Source: Candidatus Gastranaerophilales bacterium
GTDB taxonomy: Bacteria; Cyanobacteriota; Vampirovibrionia; Gastranaerophilales; Gastranaerophilaceae
Assembly (NCBI GenBank): GCA_900769355.1
Contig: CAAGGG010000015.1
Location: 16,286-80,285, forward strand
Direction of reading: 5' to 3'
DNA: 64,000 nucleotides
Numbering within the stretch: position 1 is the stretch's first letter; each line of letters starts with the position of its first letter. The position numbers and the translations under genes are program-made. This document shows, piece by piece, positions 52,833 through 61,658 of the stretch. The notes under the pieces were generated by a model that saw nothing but the letters and a program-made list of their open reading frames with translations, was not told the DNA's origin and made no database searches.

Positions 52833-53636
52833 TTACAAATTCTGAGAAAATAAAAATTTTTTTAAGTTTTTTAGGATAAATAGAAAAGTTGTGAGCACTA
52901 AAAATATTGCAAATATTGGCTTTTTCTTAGTTTTTAAAAGATAGAAAAGAGTTTGAATGTTTGCAGAAATAGTAAACTTTCTTTTTTTCTTCGTTATGTA
53001 GCTGGTTTCGTGCAATCGCCAATGGGTAAGTTTTTCAGGCATATAGTAAAAGTCTGTATCGCTTGCAAGTTGAATAAACAACCACCAGTCTAAAAATCTA
53101 TCATCAGGCGGAGTCAGGTTAAGTTTTACAATTTCTGCACGACTTATCATTGCCGCCGAAAAAGTTTGAACTATATTGTAAAAGGCAATTTTACCAAACA
53201 CATTTGTTGGAAAATTTATTTTTTTTAAATTTTCAGAATTTTGTTGGATTGTTTCAGGGATTTTGTTTGTGGTAGAAAACGGCTCAACGTCATTAAATAT
53301 TACGCCAAGATTTGGATATTTTTCTGCGATTTGAATTCTTTTTTCAAGACAATCTTTTTCCCAAAAATCGTCACTCTCACAGAACGCAATCCATTCACCT
53401 GTTGCTATTTTTAATGCTTTGGCAACAGATATCGCAAGTCCTAAATTTTGTTCGTTTTGAATGAATTTTATTCTATCGTCTTTAAAGTTTTTTATAATTT
53501 CAACAGAATTGTCACTTGAACAATCATCAACTATAATCAACTCAAAATCAGTGTAAGTTTGAGCAAGAATAGAATTTATTGTTTGTTCAATAAAATTTGC
53601 ATAGTTGTAACTTGTGACGATTACAGAAATTTTCAT
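52833..53636 (-). CDS. Family 2 glycosyltransferase
   Basis: 267 residues, GT-A fold. N-terminus MKISVIVTSYNYANFIEQTI, then FELIIVDDCSSDNSVEII with the DD nucleotide-sugar motif, WIAFCESDDFWEKDCLEKR with the DxD-like ESDD. The C-terminus ends in a hydrophobic segment (FAIFLVLTTFLFILKNL) that may anchor it. Acceptor unknown; the nearest sugar genes are several kilobases away. Confidence 0.88.
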   Translation of the reverse strand: MKISVIVTSYNYANFIEQTINSILAQTYTDFELIIVDDCSSDNSVEIIKNFKDDRIKFIQNEQNLGLAISVAKALKIATGEWIAFCESDDFWEKDCLEKRIQIAEKYPNLGVIFNDVEPFSTTNKIPETIQQNSENLKKINFPTNVFGKIAFYNIVQTFSAAMISRAEIVKLNLTPPDDRFLDWWLFIQLASDTDFYYMPEKLTHWRLHETSYITKKKRKFTISANIQTLFYLLKTKKKPIFAIFLVLTTFLFILKNLKKFLFSQNL

Positions 53637-53651
53637 ACGTTAAATAATAAC

Positions 53652-53687
53652 ACAAAAAATCACCTCGTTTTGCAAGGTGATTTTTGT
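53652..53687. terminator. Bidirectional intrinsic terminator
   Basis: AAAATCACCT / AGGTGATTTT stem with loop CGTTTTGCA, A-run before and T-run after. Lies between two minus-strand genes and would end the one at 54365-53709. Confidence 0.85.
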
Positions 53688-53708
53688 AGTTTATATTATG
53701 TGAAAGGA

Positions 53709-54365
53709 TTATTTTGCGTTGTTTACTGCCATCTCTGCCAAAACATCTGCTCGTTTTTGCGGAGTTGAAGAATTTTTAAATGCATCAATAAGTTCTCGTT
53801 CAATTTCCTTGCGAGCCTTACCTCTTGTTCGAGCCTTGCTTTCTAGAAAATCTGCAACTCGAGCATGTACGTCTGCTGCTTCTGTTTGTTGTTTTAATTT
53901 AAGAGTTTCTCTTGCAGTTTGCATTTCTGCTTTATTCCTTGGAGTAGAAATTCTTCCGTCGAAAACATTTGGCGGAGTTGGTTTATCTTTTTTGAATGGA
54001 TTTAATTTTTTTAGATTTCCTTTTGCTTTGCCAAACAAGCCTTTAATATCTTGTCCTAATTTTTTGAAAGAAAAATCTTTCATGTATTTTGCAATATCTT
54101 TGCGGAAAATAATTCCAGTAACAACAGCTGCAGTTGCTACTGCACCACCAGCAATTAAGCCAGCTTTGTTATCTTTTTTGAATTCAACATTTTCGCCGTT
54201 TGAAATCTTATCTGCATTTTTAACCAATTGTTTCTTGAATTGATCTTGTGACAATGTTTTAATTTTACCTTCTTGGTTGGTAACTTGAACTTTGCCGTTT
54301 GTGGTCATTTCTACTTTGTTTCCACCGACTATTAGTGCCGGTCCGATGGTCATGTTGTTTGCCAT
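53709..54365 (-). CDS. Unknown protein with one membrane segment
   Basis: 218 residues from the ATG at 54365, which follows GAAAGG; the frame is open 30 codons further but without support. N-terminal beta-like part (MTIGPALIVGGNKVEMTTNG), a Lys-rich segment, one membrane helix (AGLIAGGAVATAAVVTGIIF, about 77-96), then a basic linker and a charged helical C-terminus (ARKEIERELIDAFKNSSTPQ). Family not recognised. Architecture and leader motif (ATGTTTTCATG) link it to the gene at 4064. Confidence 0.72.
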   Translation of the reverse strand: MANNMTIGPALIVGGNKVEMTTNGKVQVTNQEGKIKTLSQDQFKKQLVKNADKISNGENVEFKKDNKAGLIAGGAVATAAVVTGIIFRKDIAKYMKDFSFKKLGQDIKGLFGKAKGNLKKLNPFKKDKPTPPNVFDGRISTPRNKAEMQTARETLKLKQQTEAADVHARVADFLESKARTRGKARKEIERELIDAFKNSSTPQKRADVLAEMAVNNAK

Positions 54366-54535
54366 AGCCTTGTACCTTTCAAATTTACACATCTTTTTGC
54401 TTACATGAAAACATATCAAAAATATTTGTGCTATTTTTACGTAAAACATTAACAAATATTTACAAAATTTTTACAAACGTAATAGAAAATTTCAATATAC
54501 ACATGTTTATAATATAATTTTATTGAGGTATTACA

Positions 54536-55840
54536 TTGAAACATTCTAAATTAACAGCCCTAATATTTATAGCACTCATACTTGGTGTTATCGTAGGACA
54601 TTTTGCCCCTGATTTTGCGGTTAGAATGAAACCGTTTGCAGTAATCTTTTTAAGAATGGTGAAGATGATTATTGCACCATTGTTGTTTGCGACATTGGTT
54701 GTTGGAATTGCTGGTCATGGAGATGCGAAAAGTCTTGGTAAAATCGGGCTTAAAACAATTATTTATTTTGAAGTCGTTACAACTTTGGCTTTGATAATCG
54801 GCTTAACAGTTGCTAATATAATTAAGCCAGGAGTTGGTTTTGTAACCAGCAATTCGGTTCACGCAATTCATATGCAAGAAGCCGGACTTATGGCTGCAAC
54901 TCAGGCTCATACATCAGTCAGTGAGATGGTTACAAGTATTTTCCCGACAAGTATTATTGATGCAATGGCACAAGGTAATTTGTTGCAAATCGTTGTATTT
55001 TCAATATTCTTTGCACTTGCAATGGTTGCAGTCGGAAAGAGTGCAAAACCTGTAATTGATATATTAAATTCCGTCTCTCAAATCATGTTTAAATTTACTG
55101 AATACGTGATGTATTTTGCGCCACTTGGTATTTTCGGTGCAATTGCGTCTACTATCGGAGCAAACGGTTTGACTGTTTTGAAAAGTTATTTCAAAGTAAT
55201 AGGAGCTTTGTATTTTGCACTGGCAGTCTTTGTTTTGCTTGTTTTATTCATTGTTTGCAAAATCGTAAAAATTTCTTTAAGAGATTTATTGAGAGTTGTT
55301 CAAGAACCTGCTCTTTTGGCATTCACAACTGCAAGTTCTGAAGCCGCTTTCCCAAAAGCAATGGAAGCTATGGAAAAATTTGGGGTTCCTAAAAATATTG
55401 TAGGCTTTGTAATGCCAACAGGTTATACTTTTAACCTTGACGGAAGTACACTTTATTTAGCAATGGGTGTGTTGTTCTCATCTCAAATCGTTGGAATTAA
55501 TTTAGATTTAAATCAACAAATTATCATAATGCTTGCGTTAATGCTTACAAGTAAAGGGATTGCAGGAGCACCAAGAGTATCTTTAATTGTTCTTGCTGGA
55601 ACTTTGGCAAGCTTTAATATCCCAATCTTAGGTGTTGCAATACTTTTGGGTATTGATCAAATCCTTGATATGGGACGGACAACAATTAACCTTGTCGGGA
55701 ACTGTATTGCAACCGTTGTCATAGCAAGGTGGGAAAAAGTTTTTGATTACGATAAAATGAGAGAATTTGTAAGAACGTCCAAAGAGGAAAGTATTGGGCG
55801 TGACATACAAGAAACTATTGAACAAATAAAAGAAGGATAA
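54536..55840 (+). CDS. Dicarboxylate/amino acid:cation symporter (DAACS family)
   Basis: 434 residues, TTG start with GAGG 8 bases before it. Eight membrane helices and the two re-entrant loops of the family: TTASSEAAFPKAMEAMEKFG (serine-rich HP1 region) and MPTGYTFNLDGSTLYLAMGVLF (NxD-type motif in TM7), then GIAGAPRVSLIVLAGTL (HP2). Imports dicarboxylates or acidic amino acids with Na+ or H+. Seven bases before ileS, likely co-transcribed. Confidence 0.93.
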   Translation: MKHSKLTALIFIALILGVIVGHFAPDFAVRMKPFAVIFLRMVKMIIAPLLFATLVVGIAGHGDAKSLGKIGLKTIIYFEVVTTLALIIGLTVANIIKPGVGFVTSNSVHAIHMQEAGLMAATQAHTSVSEMVTSIFPTSIIDAMAQGNLLQIVVFSIFFALAMVAVGKSAKPVIDILNSVSQIMFKFTEYVMYFAPLGIFGAIASTIGANGLTVLKSYFKVIGALYFALAVFVLLVLFIVCKIVKISLRDLLRVVQEPALLAFTTASSEAAFPKAMEAMEKFGVPKNIVGFVMPTGYTFNLDGSTLYLAMGVLFSSQIVGINLDLNQQIIIMLALMLTSKGIAGAPRVSLIVLAGTLASFNIPILGVAILLGIDQILDMGRTTINLVGNCIATVVIARWEKVFDYDKMREFVRTSKEESIGRDIQETIEQIKEG

Positions 55841-55847
55841 GAATAAT

Positions 55848-58679
55848 ATGGCAAACGAAACAGATTCAAAAAAAGAGTACAAAGATACTTTAAATTTGCC
55901 TCAAACAACTCTTGCTATGAGAGCAAATGCAACGGTTAGAGAATTAGAAATTCAAAAATTTTGGGCAGAACATGATATTTATAACAAAATTATTAACAAT
56001 CGTGATAAAGCAAATAAGTTTATTTTGCACGATGGACCACCATATTTGAGTTCTGAAAAAATTCACGTTGGTACAGCTTTAAACAAAATTCTTAAAGATA
56101 TTTTGTTGAAGTATAAGGCTCAGGTAGGGTTCTATACTCCGTACGTTCCTGGGTATGACGGGCATGGTTTGCCGATTGAAAATAAAGTTGTAAAAAATAT
56201 TAAAGGTGGCAGAAGTGCCGTAACCCCTTATGAATTGCGTCAAAAGTGTCGTGAATATGCACTGAACAGTTTGAAAGGTCAAGAAAGTGAATTCAAACGC
56301 CTTGGTGTACTTGGCGATTGGGAAAACCCTTATTTGACTATCAAACCTGAATTTGAAGCTGAACAAGTTCGTGTTTTCGGCGATATGTATAAAAAAGGTT
56401 ATATAGAAAAAGGCTTGAAACCTGTTTATTGGTGTGCATCTTGCGAAACTGCTCTTGCCGAAGCTGAGGTTGAGTATGCTGACGTTACATCAACTTCAAT
56501 TTACGTAAGATTTAAGTTTGATGAAGAAAGCACTGAGAAAATTCAAAAGTTATTGAACAATTCACAACTCACTACTCACCATTCACCAATTTACGCCATC
56601 ATTTGGACAACAACACCTTGGACAATTCCTTCAAATATGGCAATTAGTATGCACCCTAAATTTGAATACACTTTCTTTGAACACGAAGGTGATATTTATG
56701 TAGTTGCACAAGGCTTGTTGGCAAGCTTTTTGGCTGATGTTGAGTGGGACGAAAAAGATATTAATGTTTTGGGCTCTTGTGTTGGACAGGATTTGGAACT
56801 TTTGAAAACTCAACACCCGCTTGTAGATAGAAAATCCCCGATTATTTTGGGTGAACACGTTACACTTGATGCGGGTACTGGTTCTGTTCATACTGCTCCT
56901 GGGCACGGTCTTGAGGACTACGAAGTCGGTTGTAAATACGGTATTGAAGTATTTTCACCACTTGATAGCAAAGGTGTTTGGACTGATGCGGTTCAAGATG
57001 CTGATTTAGAAGGACTTCCTTACTACAAAGGAAATTCTGTTGTTATAGAAAAATTGAAAGCTTGCGGAGCTTTGTTAAAAGCGCAAGATATCAATCACAG
57101 CTATCCGCACTGTTGGAGATGTAAACACCCTGTAATTTACAGAGCAACACCTCAATGGTTTGTAAAAGTTGACAAATTCAGAGATCAAGCTTTGGAAGCT
57201 ATTAAGGGAGTAAAATGGATTCCTGCAGGTGGTGAAGCAAGAATTTCTAATATGGTTTCAGGGCGTACAGACTGGTGTATTTCTCGTCAAAGAGCTTGGG
57301 GCGTGCCAATTCCTGTGTTCTATTGTGAGGAATGCGGAGAGGTTGTAGTTACAGATGAAACGGTTGAAAACGTAGCTAAAATCTTTGAAAAAGAAAGTTC
57401 TGATGCGTGGGTAAAATATTCTGCTGAAGAATTGTTGCCGGAAGGCTTTAAATGCCCTAAATGCGGCAAAACTCACTGCTTCAAAAAAGAAAACGATATT
57501 ATGGACGTTTGGTTTGATTCAGGTGTAACTTGGCGTGCCGTTGTCGAAAAACGTTCGGAAGTATTAGGTCACACACCTGTTGAAATGTATTTGGAAGGTT
57601 CTGACCAACATAGAGGCTGGTTCCAATCTTCACTTTTGACAAGTGTTGCTGTTCAAGGTAAAGCTCCTTACAAATCAGTTTTGACTCATGGATTTGTATT
57701 TGGCGAAGATGGCAGAAAAATGTCAAAATCATTAGGCAACTATATAAGACCTGACGAAATTATCAAAACTTATGGCGCTGATATTTTAAGATTGTGGGCT
57801 GCATCTGTTGATTATAGAAACGATACCAAAATCGGTAACAATATAGTAAAACAGCTTGCGGAAATTTTTAAGAAAACAAGAAACACATCAAGATTTTTAC
57901 TTGGCAACTTGTTTGATTTTGATCCGAAAGTTGATTACGTTCAGTATGACGATTTGAAGGCTATTGACAAATTCGCTTTACACAAGCTAAATCAGCTTAT
58001 CGTAAGTGTTACAGAGGCGTTTGACAATTACGAGTTCTATAAGTATTTCCAACAGCTTCAAAACTTTGCGGCAGTTGACTTGAGTTCATTCTATCTTGAT
58101 ATTGTAAAAGACAGATTGTACACCGCAGGTAAAAAATCGCTTTCACGTCGCGCGTGCCAAACTGTTTTGTATGAAACATTGCAAACATTGGTGAGAATGC
58201 TTGTTCCTGTAATGCCTCACCAAGCAGAAGATATTTGGGCAAGCGTTCCGGAATGTCAAAAAGACGGATTAGAAAGTATTTTACTTTCTGATTGGGTTAA
58301 GGCAAAATCTGAGTGGAACAATGAACAGCTGGAAAAAGATTTTACACAAATTTTGAAAGCTCGTGAAGTTGTAACTCGTGCTATTGAGCCGTTGAGAGCT
58401 GAAAAACAAGTTGGAAGCTCTTTGGAAGTTGCTGTGTTTGTGAAATCAGACAATGCAGAAATTTTGAAGGCTAATGAAGACGAGTTGTGTAATATATTTA
58501 TTACATCACAGGCGCACGTAACTGATGAAAAACCTGAAAATGTCTTGAATGAGCATTCTGAGGACGGTTATACCGTTTGGGTTACAAAGGCAGAGGGTGA
58601 AAAATGTGCTCGTTGCTGGAAGTACAGAAAACTAAATGCCGACGGAATTTGTGAAGAATGTGCCGAGGCAATCGGGTAG
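55848..58679 (+). CDS. ileS: Isoleucyl-tRNA synthetase
   Basis: 943 residues. HIGH-type motif HVGT in PPYLSSEKIHVGTALNKIL (variant), editing domain starting IWTTTPWTIPSN, KMSKS in EDGRKMSKSLGNYIRP, and a C-terminal zinc site CARCWKYRKLNADGICEEC. Just before the editing domain, residues 237-247 (NNSQLTTHHSP) are encoded by a copy of the dispersed GTGAATG-type repeat (56561-56586), so a repeat has been accepted into an essential gene. Confidence 0.96.
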   Translation: MANETDSKKEYKDTLNLPQTTLAMRANATVRELEIQKFWAEHDIYNKIINNRDKANKFILHDGPPYLSSEKIHVGTALNKILKDILLKYKAQVGFYTPYVPGYDGHGLPIENKVVKNIKGGRSAVTPYELRQKCREYALNSLKGQESEFKRLGVLGDWENPYLTIKPEFEAEQVRVFGDMYKKGYIEKGLKPVYWCASCETALAEAEVEYADVTSTSIYVRFKFDEESTEKIQKLLNNSQLTTHHSPIYAIIWTTTPWTIPSNMAISMHPKFEYTFFEHEGDIYVVAQGLLASFLADVEWDEKDINVLGSCVGQDLELLKTQHPLVDRKSPIILGEHVTLDAGTGSVHTAPGHGLEDYEVGCKYGIEVFSPLDSKGVWTDAVQDADLEGLPYYKGNSVVIEKLKACGALLKAQDINHSYPHCWRCKHPVIYRATPQWFVKVDKFRDQALEAIKGVKWIPAGGEARISNMVSGRTDWCISRQRAWGVPIPVFYCEECGEVVVTDETVENVAKIFEKESSDAWVKYSAEELLPEGFKCPKCGKTHCFKKENDIMDVWFDSGVTWRAVVEKRSEVLGHTPVEMYLEGSDQHRGWFQSSLLTSVAVQGKAPYKSVLTHGFVFGEDGRKMSKSLGNYIRPDEIIKTYGADILRLWAASVDYRNDTKIGNNIVKQLAEIFKKTRNTSRFLLGNLFDFDPKVDYVQYDDLKAIDKFALHKLNQLIVSVTEAFDNYEFYKYFQQLQNFAAVDLSSFYLDIVKDRLYTAGKKSLSRRACQTVLYETLQTLVRMLVPVMPHQAEDIWASVPECQKDGLESILLSDWVKAKSEWNNEQLEKDFTQILKAREVVTRAIEPLRAEKQVGSSLEVAVFVKSDNAEILKANEDELCNIFITSQAHVTDEKPENVLNEHSEDGYTVWVTKAEGEKCARCWKYRKLNADGICEECAEAIG
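56561..56586. repeat. Dispersed repeat inside ileS
   Basis: TTCACAACTCACTACTCACC followed by ATTCAC. Same words, in the same order, as at 20591-20610 and (inverted) 20380-20402, and the arms around uppS. Confidence 0.85.
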
Positions 58680-58683
58680 AATT

Positions 58684-58750
58684 TTAAAAAGTGAATAAGT
58701 GAATAGGAAAATAAGTGAATAAGTTCAAATCGCTCGTTTCACTCGAAAAT
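58684..58750. repeat. (GTGAATA)n-type repeat
   Basis: Degenerate GTGAATAAGTGAATAGG heptads ending in CGCTCGTTTCACTCGAAAAT, related to the core of the elements beside uppS. Lies after ileS. Confidence 0.7.
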
Positions 58751-58753
58751 ATA

Positions 58754-58786
58754 AAAAGTGGATTACACAAAAGTAATCCATTTTTT
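58754..58786 (+). terminator. Intrinsic terminator after ileS
   Basis: TGGATTAC / GTAATCCA stem, loop ACAAAA, then T6. Confidence 0.87.
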
Positions 58787-58906
58787 GTATATTAATATTT
58801 TCTTTTTTTATTGTAAACAATTCTTTACAAATATTCGTTTGCATTTAAAGTTTTTGCACAGTTGTGCCGTAAATAGACATGTACAGTTTTGAAAGGAAAA
58901 TCTATT

Positions 58907-60424
58907 ATGGGAATGGCAGCATCACAAGCTAGACTATTAAGCATAACAGCAAGGTTGACCAATAATGAAAATAGTGGTCAAAGTATTTCCTATGCAAAAC
59001 AACGATTGTCTGATCAAACGCAACAGATTACTGCTGAGTATAACGAGGCATTGGAAACTACTAAATTAACTGTTTTGACAGGTTTTAACGGTGCAGATGC
59101 TACTTATACGGATATTTCATATACTCTTATGACAGGACCTGAAATGGCTGCAAATACTAAGCAGTATGTTGTTACAGATACAAAAGGTAAAGTTTTGGTA
59201 ACAAAAAATATTGCAGAAGCTTATCAAAAATCAAACGGCAACTACAACCAGTTTTTGGCAAATGTTGGAGGATATTCACAAGTCGATATAGACGTAAATA
59301 GCTCAGATGAAAAATGGGTTAAAAAAGATGAATCTGGCAAAGAAGTTGCGGCAAAAAAAGACGACGAGGGAGCTTATGATGAAAATTCTAAAACAGTAGC
59401 TGCAAAACAACAAATCCATGACGCTTGGGATAAATATTTTGCTACAATCGGTGTAAATCTTGGTGATAATGACCACGACTTCGGTTTTAATTTTACGGAA
59501 ACAGTTGATGAAAACAGTGGTTATGCAATCGGACAAGGTTACGTCGGTTATGCAAGAATTGAAAAAAATGCCGATGGCTCAAATAAGTATGAACAAGCTG
59601 TTGATAGTAATAAGAATAAGATTTATCAACAAAAAACCGATGAAAATGGCAACCTTGTTTATGAAAAAGATGCAGATGGGAATGATGATAAATCAAAACC
59701 TGTCTATGATACAACTAAGCCGGTTTATACATCAAAACCGGTTTATGCAAAAGATAAAGATGGCAACAAAATCTATGATCCGATAAACTATGAAGGTACA
59801 TCTGATGAACAACGTGAGTTGTTTGATTATGCTATGGCGATTACGGAAGCATATTATAGAAACAATAACGGCGGTCAAGGTAAGGTGGTTTACAACCTTC
59901 AATATAATCAAGATTTATTGAATACTGCAAATAATGCAGATAACAAGTCAATGTTGACTTATTACAAGAATATCTTCACCAAAATGCAATCAAGCGGATA
60001 TTTTACATATACTGATACGCCGGCTGATGCGGTAAAAGATCCCGAACACTTTAAATATTCTTCAAAAGGTACAGGCACAGCAGGAAATGTTGAAAAATCT
60101 CCTTTGAAAGATAACACAGTATTTGAAGCAGCATTGAGAGATGGTTCACTTAGACTTGAATACTATTCAACAACTTCAAAATCGTTCAAAACAACGACAA
60201 TTTCGGAAGACAATTGTATTCAAGAAGTAGCAGATGAAAGAGCTATTGCAAAAGCTGAATCTAAGTACAATCAAGATATGCAAGATTTGGAAAACAAAGA
60301 CAAAAAACTTGATCTTGAATTGAAAAAACTTGATACAGAGCACTCTGCACTTCAAACTGAATATGAGTCAGTGAAAAATGTTGTAGACAAAAACGTTCAA
60401 AATTCATTCAAAACATTCGGCTAA
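58907..60424 (+). CDS. Large unknown helical protein, possible filament/hook-type structural protein
   Basis: 505 residues from the ATG at 58907, after GAAAGGA. N-terminus MGMAASQARLLSITARLTNN and helical C-terminus (KKLDLELKKLDTEHSALQTE, ending NVQNSFKTF) look like the paired terminal helices of flagellar axial or hook-associated proteins. The centre is a variable, Lys/Asp-rich region with repeats (KPVYDTTKPVYTSKPVYAKD). No signal peptide, consistent with type III export. I cannot name the family; an exported flagellar structural protein is the best inference, and the fli/flh cluster is 34 kb away. Confidence 0.6.
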   Translation: MGMAASQARLLSITARLTNNENSGQSISYAKQRLSDQTQQITAEYNEALETTKLTVLTGFNGADATYTDISYTLMTGPEMAANTKQYVVTDTKGKVLVTKNIAEAYQKSNGNYNQFLANVGGYSQVDIDVNSSDEKWVKKDESGKEVAAKKDDEGAYDENSKTVAAKQQIHDAWDKYFATIGVNLGDNDHDFGFNFTETVDENSGYAIGQGYVGYARIEKNADGSNKYEQAVDSNKNKIYQQKTDENGNLVYEKDADGNDDKSKPVYDTTKPVYTSKPVYAKDKDGNKIYDPINYEGTSDEQRELFDYAMAITEAYYRNNNGGQGKVVYNLQYNQDLLNTANNADNKSMLTYYKNIFTKMQSSGYFTYTDTPADAVKDPEHFKYSSKGTGTAGNVEKSPLKDNTVFEAALRDGSLRLEYYSTTSKSFKTTTISEDNCIQEVADERAIAKAESKYNQDMQDLENKDKKLDLELKKLDTEHSALQTEYESVKNVVDKNVQNSFKTFG

Positions 60425-60448
60425 TTTAATCACGGCTAGACAGCTAAG

Positions 60449-60575
60449 GTAGGTTGACATTGCGGAATTACGGACGAGTGTCCAACTCGGGGAGTGAGTA
60501 ACGAAATTCATATTTGCGACAGCAATATGAGTGGCAGTTACGAGCGAGAAGTAATTCCAAGACGCTATGCCGACA
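60449..60575. repeat. REP family 3 split by a 95-base palindromic insertion
   Basis: REP halves GTAGGTTGACATTGC (60449-60463) and GCTATGCCGACA (60564-60575) are separated by an insert with ends GGAATTAC / GTAATTCC (60464-60558) and inner arms GTAAC...TCATATT / ATATGA...GTTAC. The flanks (CTAAGGTAGG before, GATGCAAAGTCTGTTAC after) match the leader DNA at about 9167-9245. Confidence 0.7.
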
Positions 60576-60659
60576 ATGAAACTCTGATTTAGATGCAAAG
60601 TCTGTTACAGTAAGAATGTATTGTTGTTCACTTTTCTCCAAGGGAGAGAGTAATAGAGA

Positions 60660-61190
60660 GTGGGTTATGGTGCGCAGTACAAAGCAGCTTACAAAAAAGC
60701 CCTATCAGCAATTTCACAAGGTGTAACATTGAACGTGGCACTAGACGGAAACGATTTTTATGATGCAACAGCTGGGAGTGCTGGAAATGTTGATTCTGAA
60801 ACAACAATTGCGGGATTTTTGAACAAGAGAATGAATGTTGTTCGTTACCCTGCTGAAGGTGATAAAGGATATACTATTAAAAATGGTTCAGCAGATCTTA
60901 GTGCAGATACAAATAATACTGCATTATTCTTTAATGATGGGTCTGTTTTTGTATTTCCGGCTACAGAATCTGGTTGTACAAAAGATAGAGCAGGAGTGAA
61001 TGATCACATTTGTAAAGGTTATATTGACGTAAATGGAGCAAAAGGTCCTAACAAAGTGGTTACTTGTTCTTCTGGTTCAGGTGATTCTTGTGAAGCTAAA
61101 AACCCAACAGATGTTTATCCTGTAAAATTCTATGATCAAACAATTTTACCAAACTCACCAGCTGCAAGAGCTGTATTATATGGCAAGTAA
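60660..61190 (+). pseudogene. Pseudopilin body lacking its N-terminal signal
   Basis: Open frame of 176 codons starting GTG right after an in-frame TAG. Reads YGAQYKAAYKKALSAISQGV, the second half of the pilin helix, then the globular domain with CKGYIDVNGAKGPNKVVTC, typical of the pilins here. The leader and the FTLAEV membrane half are missing; the DNA in front is repeats instead. Probably a gene beheaded by repeat insertion or deletion. Could still be recombined as a silent pilin cassette, but there is no evidence for that. Confidence 0.75.
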
Positions 61191-61269
61191 TGCGTCCGTC
61201 TGAGCGGAAATTACGAAGATTCTTCGTTAATCGCTCAGAATGACGAAATATAGATCGAATCTTTTTGTA

Positions 61270-61303
61270 GACCGGAAAATCTTTTCACGCCGGTCTTTTT
61301 TTT
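61270..61303 (+). terminator. Intrinsic terminator after the pilin fragment
   Basis: GACCGG / CCGGTC stem, loop AAAATCTTTTCACG, then T8. Confidence 0.82.
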
Positions 61304-61380
61304 ACTTGAAATTACTCCCCGTTAATCACGAACAACCAAGCAGCGTGTCACGAAGTGACGGGTAGGGGTAGGACAGACAC

Positions 61381-61409
61381 TTGACAAAATATGCAAAATA
61401 GTAAATAAT
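61381..61409 (+). promoter_or_regulatory. Sigma70-like promoter for candidate antisense RNA
   Basis: TTGACA (61381-61386), 17-base spacer, AATAAT (61404-61409). Start predicted near 61416, directly before a structured region. Confidence 0.6.
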
Positions 61410-61415
61410 GATCAT

Positions 61416-61544
61416 GTAGGGAGAACCCTAAGAAAGGTTCGAGCTTCTTAGAGTTCTACTTCATACCTACTTAATGAAATCAATGATTGCTAAAATCAAT
61501 TTAGCTAAAAGCTCTAGTACAACTAGGGCTTTTATTATTGCTTT
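61416..61544 (+). ncRNA. Candidate antisense RNA (antitoxin) of a type I toxin-antitoxin locus
   Basis: Between the promoter at 61381 and a 12-base-stem terminator (AAAAGCTCTAGT / ACTAGGGCTTTT at 61507-61518 and 61522-61533, one G-U pair, then TTTTATTATT). The 5' part can fold on itself: GTAGG with CCTAC, AGAAC with GTTCT, CTAAGAA with TTCTTAG (about 61415-61470). It is antisense to codons about 6-30 and the 3' region of the small ORF at 61467-61559. No good Shine-Dalgarno on this strand, so probably noncoding. Confidence 0.5.
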
Positions 61545-61559
61545 TAACAATAACTTCAT
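61467..61559 (-). CDS. 30-residue hydrophobic peptide, candidate type I toxin
   Basis: Starts MKLLLKAIIKALVVLEL and ends IDFIK: one amphipathic hydrophobic helix with Lys at 2, 6, 10, 20 and 30 positions, the usual look of type I toxin peptides. The start is backed by AAGGAGGTGG, the strongest Shine-Dalgarno in the window, 8 bases before the ATG, and a promoter at 61687-61659. The mRNA has a leader of about 90 bases with a TGTAGG-GTAAATAA-CCTACA hairpin. Lies between the beheaded pilin and rdgB. No similarity to a named toxin family is claimed. Confidence 0.55.
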   Translation of the reverse strand: MKLLLKAIIKALVVLELLAKLILAIIDFIK

Positions 61560-61658
61560 ACTTACCACCTCCTTCGTTCATTTCCTTCATTGTCCTGTAG
61601 CGAAGTGGCTGTAAGGTGTAGGTTATTTACCCTACAACAGACGAATCTGCATATTTTC

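Noticed and set aside
61430..61450. tRNA T-loop (GGTTCGAGC)
   Set aside because: The flanking sequence does not fold as a cloverleaf; the word is the loop of a CTAAGAA/TTCTTAG hairpin.
61499..61588. 29-codon minus-strand ORF (MKEMNEGGGKYEV...) overlapping the toxin candidate in another frame
   Set aside because: Its codons for GGG come from the Shine-Dalgarno of the 30-residue ORF; weak ribosome site of its own.
61474..61614. 46-codon plus-strand ORF (MKSMIAKINLAK...) across the candidate antitoxin RNA
   Set aside because: No Shine-Dalgarno, reads through a terminator hairpin and antisense to a better supported ORF.
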